DNA from: a virus
DNA length: 24,861 nucleotides
Reading direction: 5' to 3' (one strand)
Virus record (IMG/VR): IMGVR_UViG_3300005738_000024
Location: 1 to 24,861 of that record
In this document: positions 21,224-24,861 of the stretch, one piece after another
How the letters are laid out: every line of letters begins with the position of its first letter
Position numbering within the stretch: position 1 is the stretch's first letter
Translations under genes and position numbers: made by a program
The notes under the pieces: generated by a model
The model's input: only the letters and a program-made list of their open reading frames with translations
What the model was told of the DNA's origin: nothing
Database searches by the model: none

Positions 21224-21480
21224 TACACCAACCAAAAAGAATCATTGCGTCCTAAGTTACACTTACGAATTTTAATATCAAAACCATTTTCTTGTAACCA
21301 CTTAGCATCTTGCCAAGATTCTTTCAGTGATCCAAAGAAAAATACTTCAGAATATTTCTTTGCAGATATCACCAACCCATTAGAATTAATACGACGCATC
21401 ACTTTAGGATCAGATCCAACTTTCCAGTATTGAATACAAAAAGTATTTTTATTACTACTAGGTCTACCAGAGATACTCAT
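21223..21480 (-). CDS. Conserved hypothetical protein, 85 aa
   Basis: The protein starts MSISGRPSSNKNTFCIQYWK and ends KIRKCNLGRNDSFWLV. The mixed pattern (IQYWKVGSDPKVMRRINSNG, then EVFFFGSLKESWQDAKWLQE) suggests a small alpha/beta domain with no membrane segment. The ATG at 21480 comes one base after the upstream stop; a longer frame reaching 21648 would run entirely over the upstream gene in another frame, so I reject it. The stop overlaps the speD start. No family is recognised. Confidence 0.65.
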   Translation of the reverse strand: MSISGRPSSNKNTFCIQYWKVGSDPKVMRRINSNGLVISAKKYSEVFFFGSLKESWQDAKWLQENGFDIKIRKCNLGRNDSFWLV

Positions 21481-21481
21481 T

Positions 21482-21730
21482 TTACTTTTGTTCTTTAGGT
21501 GGATTTGGGTTCCAAAGTTTAGGGTTTGCTCTTCCGTCTGACTGAGTAATATTAACGAAATCTTTTTTATACTTATCCCAATAGTGATCAAAGATTTCTG
21601 ATTGTTTAGCAGAAATAACAAGATCAAACTTATGTATATCCCCCTCAATATATTCTACTAAGAATGCACTGTAGGGAAGAGATTTATCTTTAGAAATTGA
21701 AGGATCACACGCAGTTTGCAAAATTTTCAA
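21482..21730 (-). CDS. Conserved hypothetical protein, 82 aa
   Basis: The protein starts MKILQTACDPSISKDKSLPY and continues FLVEYIEGDIHKFDLVISAK, then EIFDHYWDKYKKDFVNITQS, ending in a Pro/Lys-rich tail. It looks like a small soluble alpha/beta protein. The ATG overlaps the stop of the DUF6433-like gene by four bases (ATGA). The order RNase H - DUF6433 - this - 85 aa - SpeD forms one tight operon. I have a general sense that it is shared among cyanophages but cannot name a family. Confidence 0.7.
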   Translation of the reverse strand: MKILQTACDPSISKDKSLPYSAFLVEYIEGDIHKFDLVISAKQSEIFDHYWDKYKKDFVNITQSDGRANPKLWNPNPPKEQK

Positions 21731-22161
21731 GTGCGATTACCCCATTTAATTGTTGGGAAAGCTTGTTCAACACATGCTCTAGTAATCTTATACTTTTTCT
21801 GAAGTCCTTTATCTTTGACAAGAATAAGAAGCTGTGCTTCTTCTTCACAAAGACCTTCTAACATTTGAATGAATAAATTCTCACGCTGAGTCTGCTTTAA
21901 ACCAGAGTTACCACCTTTAAAGAAAAGATATAAGCGACGGAACTCTTTTTCTAGTACTGTATGATCAGTTCCTTTAGGAGCGTCGTTTACTTCAAATGGC
22001 ACTTCACCTTCAGGTAACATAGAGATAATGCTCTCATCATAATTTGCAATTAGGATGGAACGTAAAGCAGGAGTATTAAACTCTTGTAGAATTTGAATTT
22101 TTTGTGGTTTTGTTTTTGCATTGCTCACTTTTTGGAGCACTTCAGATACTAATAGTTTCAT
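21727..22161 (-). CDS. DUF6433-like conserved phage protein
   Basis: A 144-aa protein with PALRSILIANYDESIISMLP, FRRLYLFFKGGNSGLKQTQR, ENLFIQMLEGLCEEEAQLL and a late KYKITRACVEQAFPTI. This succession is characteristic of a family of unknown function in T4-like phages (DUF6433, as I recall it). It is helical and soluble. It starts inside the RNase H stop region (ATGA overlap) and overlaps the next gene by four bases. A role near replication is suggested only by its neighbour RNase H. Confidence 0.72.
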   Translation of the reverse strand: MKLLVSEVLQKVSNAKTKPQKIQILQEFNTPALRSILIANYDESIISMLPEGEVPFEVNDAPKGTDHTVLEKEFRRLYLFFKGGNSGLKQTQRENLFIQMLEGLCEEEAQLLILVKDKGLQKKYKITRACVEQAFPTIKWGNRT

Positions 22162-23021
22162 TTTTTAAAAGGTGTTGAACTACGAAAGAAATAATCTTGC
22201 ATCAAATCATTTAACTGATGCTCCTGGAAATATTCCAGAGGTACTTGTTTTCCACTAATATTTAGTGAATTAAACTCATTCAAAATCTCATCTTCAATTT
22301 CCGTAGGGATACAATCAAAATCAATTAGTAGTTGATTTCTTTTGTAATTTTCTAATTGTTCTTTACTAGAACAGAACTGATGTGGTTGTAACTCAACCCA
22401 CTTAGAAAGATTCTTCTGACTAATTGGTCTCTGTCTTACACCATTTACAAAACAATCATCAGGAGAAAGAAAGTTTGGGATACCATCTGACTTATCGCCT
22501 TTAATAATATGTTCTTTAATAAATGAATGTGGACTATCATATCCAATATGTTTTTTAGTTACTGGATTAAATTGATATACTCCTGGATACTTTTGCAATT
22601 GAATAAAATCTTTGTCGCCAGATAGAATTAGTATCTGTTCTTTCGGACCTTTGTTTTTACACAGGGTAGAGATAACATCATCTGCCTCTGCGCCAAGAAC
22701 TTCTACTACTTTGTAAGGAAAATACTCACGAATTTCATCACGTATTTTGTTAAGGACTTCAAAAATTGCTGACCAATCATGACCAGATTTTGCTCTGTCT
22801 TTTTTTCTATTCTGTTTATAATATGGAAAGACTTGCTTTCTCCAATATTGTTTAGAGTCATAGGCGAGAACCATCTCGCCATACTTCTCTCGATACTTAC
22901 TCTCATACATTTTTAATGATGTAAGAACCATATGTCTGACAAGATCTTCATTGAGCTTGTCAGTTTTCATTTGCGCCATCAAATTACTAATCATAATTTG
23001 ATTCATATCAATGATGATCAT
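22158..23021 (-). CDS. rnh: RNase H (T4 Rnh, FEN-like 5' nuclease)
   Basis: A 287-aa enzyme (T4 RNase H: 305 aa) that removes lagging-strand RNA primers by 5'-3' cutting. The metal-binding acids are present in family order: D5 (MIIIDMN), D55 (LAYDSKQYWRK), E112-D114-D115 (GAEADDVIS), D136 and D138 (SGDKDFIQL), D176 and D179 (KGDKSDG). YYKQNRKKDR and the DFDCIP segment also match T4. It overlaps the upstream membrane-protein gene by 14 bases; GAGGAGG stands immediately before the ATG, which is close for a ribosome site. The next in-frame ATG would remove D5, so I keep 23021. Confidence 0.92.
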   Translation of the reverse strand: MIIIDMNQIMISNLMAQMKTDKLNEDLVRHMVLTSLKMYESKYREKYGEMVLAYDSKQYWRKQVFPYYKQNRKKDRAKSGHDWSAIFEVLNKIRDEIREYFPYKVVEVLGAEADDVISTLCKNKGPKEQILILSGDKDFIQLQKYPGVYQFNPVTKKHIGYDSPHSFIKEHIIKGDKSDGIPNFLSPDDCFVNGVRQRPISQKNLSKWVELQPHQFCSSKEQLENYKRNQLLIDFDCIPTEIEDEILNEFNSLNISGKQVPLEYFQEHQLNDLMQDYFFRSSTPFKK

Positions 23022-23229
23022 CCTCCTCCTCGTCTACAAAACGTACTGATAATAGTTCTTCATTAATCCACACTCCATTCTGGTCATACATTTCAGGATG
23101 TCCTTCTTGCTCATCTTTAGAAAGAAATAGATAGACAACATTATTAATGTGCCATCCAGTAATAATTCCTACAATTAAAGACAAGAAAATAGTGACGCCT
23201 GAGAAAAAAAGAATGACTGATGTCTGCAT
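23008..23229 (-). CDS. Small membrane protein with acidic C-terminus, 73 aa
   Basis: The protein starts MQTSVILFFSGVTIFLSLIV, continuing GIITGWHINNVVYLF, which makes one N-terminal membrane segment (about 4-25). A hydrophilic part follows (MYDQNGVWINEELLSVRF) and the C-terminus is DEEEDDHH. AAGGAG lies seven bases before the ATG, a strong ribosome site. The probable topology is a single-pass inner-membrane protein with its tail in the cytoplasm. The function is unknown. It overlaps the start of RNase H. Confidence 0.7.
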   Translation of the reverse strand: MQTSVILFFSGVTIFLSLIVGIITGWHINNVVYLFLSKDEQEGHPEMYDQNGVWINEELLSVRFVDEEEDDHH

Positions 23230-23233
23230 TGCA

Positions 23234-23362
23234 TTACTCCTTGAGTACCTCCCAAGTGAATTCCAAATTAAAATTGAAAATTCTTTTAAGGAGAGTTAAT
23301 TTGTGATTAATGATAACACCATTTTTTTCTGGTGTATTCTCTTTTTTATCTCTCCTGAGCAT
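23234..23362 (-). CDS. Small basic hypothetical protein, 42 aa
   Basis: The frame reads MLRRDKKENTPEKNGVIINH and then LTLLKRIFNFNLEFTWEVLK, ending with E. It is polar and basic at the N-terminus and amphipathic/aromatic at the C-terminus. Its stop is four bases before the next start, and its last codons supply that gene's AAGGAG ribosome site. Its own ribosome site is weak (GAG). Evidence is moderate: it fills the gap between the glutaredoxin and membrane-protein genes and has a late-type motif just upstream. Confidence 0.5.
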   Translation of the reverse strand: MLRRDKKENTPEKNGVIINHKLTLLKRIFNFNLEFTWEVLKE

Positions 23363-23376
23363 AAGCTCTGTGCCTT

Positions 23377-23384
23377 TATTTATT
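23377..23384 (-). promoter_or_regulatory. Weak late-promoter-like motif (AATAAATA)
   Basis: The minus strand reads AATAAATA, 14 bases before the 42-aa start and just after the glutaredoxin stop. It could give late expression of the 42-aa gene, the small membrane protein and RNase H. The spacing is shorter than for the other late motifs, and AT-rich sequence makes chance matches likely. Confidence 0.3.
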
Positions 23385-23393
23385 TCTAATTCA

Positions 23394-23642
23394 TTATCTT
23401 TTTGACTTGACAAGACCTTTTACCACCAACAATTTTGCAGTTTCAACTAACCCTCCGATAGATTCTCCATCCATTATAACATGAGGAAATGTAGTTGCTT
23501 CAGGGTATTTAGAAACCATCTCCTCCTTTATTTCTTTCGTATCGCATAAAATTTCAGTATAATCTAACTCAGCACGAGTCATTAGTTCTTTTAATTGTGA
23601 ACAATACTTACAGGAGTTGATTGTGTAGATAGTAATTTCCAT
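23394..23642 (-). CDS. Glutaredoxin
   Basis: An 82-aa redox protein. MEITIYTINSCKYCSQLKEL carries the active site C11-x-x-C14. The cis-proline motif TFPHVIMDGESIGG, with its GG turn, follows the thioredoxin fold order. Phage glutaredoxins (T4 NrdC type) supply electrons to ribonucleotide reductase and other enzymes, so it fits the nucleotide-synthesis theme of ThyX and PurM. The ATG overlaps the stop of the 2OG oxygenase (TAATG), indicating coupled translation. Confidence 0.9.
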   Translation of the reverse strand: MEITIYTINSCKYCSQLKELMTRAELDYTEILCDTKEIKEEMVSKYPEATTFPHVIMDGESIGGLVETAKLLVVKGLVKSKR

Positions 23643-24205
23643 TAGAATTTGTTATACAAAAAAGCAGTTGCAATTAATTTATCACCTGAGAGTGGAATGT
23701 TTCCTTGGTGAGGATACAAATAATTACAAGGGAACATTAATACTTTACCTTTAGTTGGTTTAATTTTTCTTCCAGTGTAGATGAACTCTGTTTCTCCACC
23801 CTCTTCTACATCATTGAGATATAGAATGAATGCTACCATTCTATTATAAGTCTTTTGTGTAGCAGTGTCAATGTGTCCATCAAACAATCCTTCTCCTTTT
23901 TTATACTCTCTAATAGAATAGTCTTTTGATTCTATCTCATACTGCCATGGCCATCCCTTTGTTTCGGAAACGTATCTACTCACACTAATGTTAATAGTAT
24001 TATATAAAAGTTCCCATGCATCACCTTGCAACCAACTTCTAGTTGCTAAAAGAATATCTGGACGAACTTCATTCTGATCTGTCTCAGGATTTTTACTACA
24101 TGCTTCGTGCTGAAGTTCTTTATTGTCAACAAACCATTGAACTAATTGATCACAAATTTCATCATCAATTAATTTCTCTTCGTATATAAAATCGTCAAGG
24201 AGCAT
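23642..24205 (-). CDS. 2OG-Fe(II) oxygenase, prolyl-4-hydroxylase-like
   Basis: A 187-aa enzyme. H111 and D113 (GHIDTAT) and H166 (YPHQGN) form the iron triad, and K176 is the likely 2-oxoglutarate ligand. YLNDVEEGGETEF and KPTKGKVLMFPCN are typical of the P4H subgroup. It hydroxylates an unknown substrate; in cyanophages such enzymes are common and have been linked in theory to nitrogen metabolism through 2-oxoglutarate or to protein or DNA modification. The start codon follows a T-run with no ribosome site. A sigma70 promoter lies just upstream, giving a leader of about 16 bases. Confidence 0.9.
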   Translation of the reverse strand: MLLDDFIYEEKLIDDEICDQLVQWFVDNKELQHEACSKNPETDQNEVRPDILLATRSWLQGDAWELLYNTINISVSRYVSETKGWPWQYEIESKDYSIREYKKGEGLFDGHIDTATQKTYNRMVAFILYLNDVEEGGETEFIYTGRKIKPTKGKVLMFPCNYLYPHQGNIPLSGDKLIATAFLYNKF

Positions 24206-24211
24206 AAAAAA

Positions 24212-24226
24212 GGGTCGTTGAGACCC
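24212..24226 (-). terminator. Rho-independent terminator of the 56-aa gene
   Basis: On the minus strand GGGTC (24226-24222) pairs with GACCC (24216-24212) over a five-base loop and is followed by six T. It can stop transcripts coming from the 56-aa gene. A transcript from the promoter at 24229-24257 would start about inside the first arm and so escape the hairpin. Confidence 0.6.
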
Positions 24227-24228
24227 TC

Positions 24229-24257
24229 ATTATAGACCATGTATCAGGTTATGTCAA
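24229..24257 (-). promoter_or_regulatory. Sigma70 promoter, TTGACA-17-TATAAT, for the 2OG oxygenase operon
   Basis: On the minus strand TTGACA (24257-24252) and TATAAT (24234-24229) are 17 bases apart, a perfect consensus. The -35 box is formed by the last two sense codons of the 56-aa gene. It would drive the oxygenase, glutaredoxin and the genes behind them down to speD. Confidence 0.82.
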
Positions 24258-24419
24258 GATGTATTTACAAATTCTTTTACAACTTGCTTGATCGTCTAAA
24301 CATTCAATTAAACATTCGTAATAATCATTGATCATTACTAGTTCTTCTTCTGCATCATCTACAGTGTGTTCAAAATTATTCCATTCTGCCATTTGTTGAT
24401 GTGGAATTAAATTTTTCAT
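24249..24419 (-). CDS. Small acidic hypothetical protein, 56 aa
   Basis: The protein starts MKNLIPHQQMAEWNNFEHTV, has an acidic middle (DDAEEELVMINDYYECLIEC) and four cysteines in its second half (ECLIEC...SCKRICKYILT). The two CxxxC-like pairs could form a helical-hairpin disulfide or bind metal. CTGGAGA lies eight bases before the ATG, a good ribosome site. It stands alone between purM and the oxygenase gene, with its own terminator. No family is recognised. Confidence 0.7.
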   Translation of the reverse strand: MKNLIPHQQMAEWNNFEHTVDDAEEELVMINDYYECLIECLDDQASCKRICKYILT

Positions 24420-24538
24420 TGTAATCTCCAGGTGAATTAAGTTTTTCTAAGCATAACGAAGAGAAATTTGGTTACATTAGATACACAATTGATTCTGTAC
24501 TAATTATAATGGTTTCAACACAATTTACCTCAGTATAA

Positions 24539-24861
24539 CTACTCAACTTTTCCAATCACCCATGATCTCATGCCGAATGGAGTATCCGCAATTAGATTTT
24601 GTGTCAAGGTTGCTGCTTCTTGTGGCACAACTAAACAGAATCCAATACCAAGATTGAATACATTACGCATCTCTTCCTCAGCAATCTCTCCTGCCTCCTG
24701 GATCTTGTTAAAGAGTTCTGGTCTCTCCCAAGCATCGTAGTCAACATCAACTTTAAGACCCATTGGAAGGCATCGTGGAAGGTTCTCAGGCAGTCCTCCA
24801 CCTGTGATGTGTGCCATGCCTAGGATAGGAACCTCATCCAACAGGTGCTGGATCAGACGAG
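24539..24861 (-). CDS. purM: Phosphoribosylformylglycinamidine cyclo-ligase PurM, C-terminal part
   Basis: The frame runs off the right edge; about 107 C-terminal residues are visible, starting RLIQHLLDEVPILGMAHITG. GMAHITGGGLPENLPRCLP is the strongly conserved PurM motif, and VFNLGIGFCLVVP is the next block of the family. PurM (AIR synthetase) makes aminoimidazole ribonucleotide in purine synthesis and is one of several pur genes carried by cyanophages. The last residues, SWVIGKVE, match the usual end, so the 3' side is complete. The N-terminal ATP-binding half lies outside the window. Confidence 0.93.
   Translation of the reverse strand, partial: RLIQHLLDEVPILGMAHITGGGLPENLPRCLPMGLKVDVDYDAWERPELFNKIQEAGEIAEEEMRNVFNLGIGFCLVVPQEAATLTQNLIADTPFGMRSWVIGKVE

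Noticed and set aside
21481-21648. A 56-residue N-terminal extension of the 85-aa gene
   Set aside because: It lies wholly over the upstream 82-aa gene in another frame, is low in complexity and Ile/Leu-rich, and the inner ATG at 21480 fits directly behind the upstream stop.
24503-24508. TATAAT box upstream of the 56-aa gene
   Set aside because: The -10 is good but I see no acceptable -35 at 16-18 bases; the gene may have a weak promoter here, but the evidence is not enough to list it.
1-24861. Defence islands, CRISPR arrays, insertion sequences, tRNA genes or an integrase
   Set aside because: No repeats, transposase or recombinase motifs or cloverleaf-like sequences were seen; the region is ordinary lytic cyanophage coding sequence.

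Overview
The window is a stretch of a T4-like myovirus (Kyanoviridae-type cyanophage) genome, very probably from a phage of marine Synechococcus or Prochlorococcus. Two lines of evidence support this. First, it carries T4 core genes recognisable from their proteins: gp26-, gp27- and gp5-like hub proteins, gp4, gp48, gp53, gp32, gp33 and RNase H. Second, it carries genes typical of marine cyanophages: PhoH, ThyX, a CP12-like protein, SpeD, PurM, a 2OG-Fe(II) oxygenase, glutaredoxin, a DUF1825 protein and a DUF4278 protein. Genes are tightly packed, often with TAATG, TGATG or ATGA stop/start overlaps. I saw no tRNA, CRISPR array, insertion sequence or integrase.

Layout. (1) 1-762, minus: five small genes of unknown function, including one cut by the window edge. 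They lie behind a sigma70-type promoter and a T4-type late promoter. (2) 853-12731, minus: the baseplate hub and spike module. In transcription order it holds a tail-tube-fold protein, gp26, a small assembly protein, a lysozyme-bearing hub protein, an M23-peptidase hub protein, a gp27-like hub, a large gp5-like protein and a separate beta-helix spike protein. (3) 12764-15621, plus: gp4, a possible gp2-like protein, gp48 and gp53. These are transcribed away from the hub module from a short divergent region with late-promoter motifs on both strands. A bidirectional terminator (15645-15663) closes this arm. (4) 15669-20324, minus: replication, late transcription and metabolism. In transcription order it holds two small proteins, a CP12-like protein, ThyX, a small unknown, PhoH, a RecB-like nuclease, gp33, DUF1825, gp32 and a small membrane protein. 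(5) 20400-20779: two 55-aa proteins. The first one transcribed is preceded by what looks like a glutamine riboswitch (glnA / Downstream-peptide class). (6) 20894-24861, minus: PurM (partial), a 56-aa protein, 2OG oxygenase, glutaredoxin, small proteins, RNase H, a DUF6433-like protein, two unknowns and SpeD.

How it works together. Late genes (tail hub, neck, wedge) use motifs matching the T4 late consensus TATAAATA. Replication and metabolic genes use near-perfect host-type promoters (TTGACA-17-TATAAT). gp33, the presumed late-transcription coactivator, and gp32 lie in the early/middle block, as expected. The metabolic genes suggest the phage damps the Calvin cycle (CP12), makes nucleotides (ThyX, PurM, glutaredoxin) and polyamines (SpeD), and may sense glutamine as a nitrogen signal.

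The most interesting items are: the riboswitch, whose predicted expression platform puts the ribosome-binding site in a hairpin loop; two hub proteins that share N-terminal modules but end in different peptidoglycan-cutting enzymes; a gp5 that lacks its lysozyme domain and is split from its beta-helix; and a foldable gp32 mRNA leader. Gene identities rest on recognising protein motifs by eye. No database search was run.
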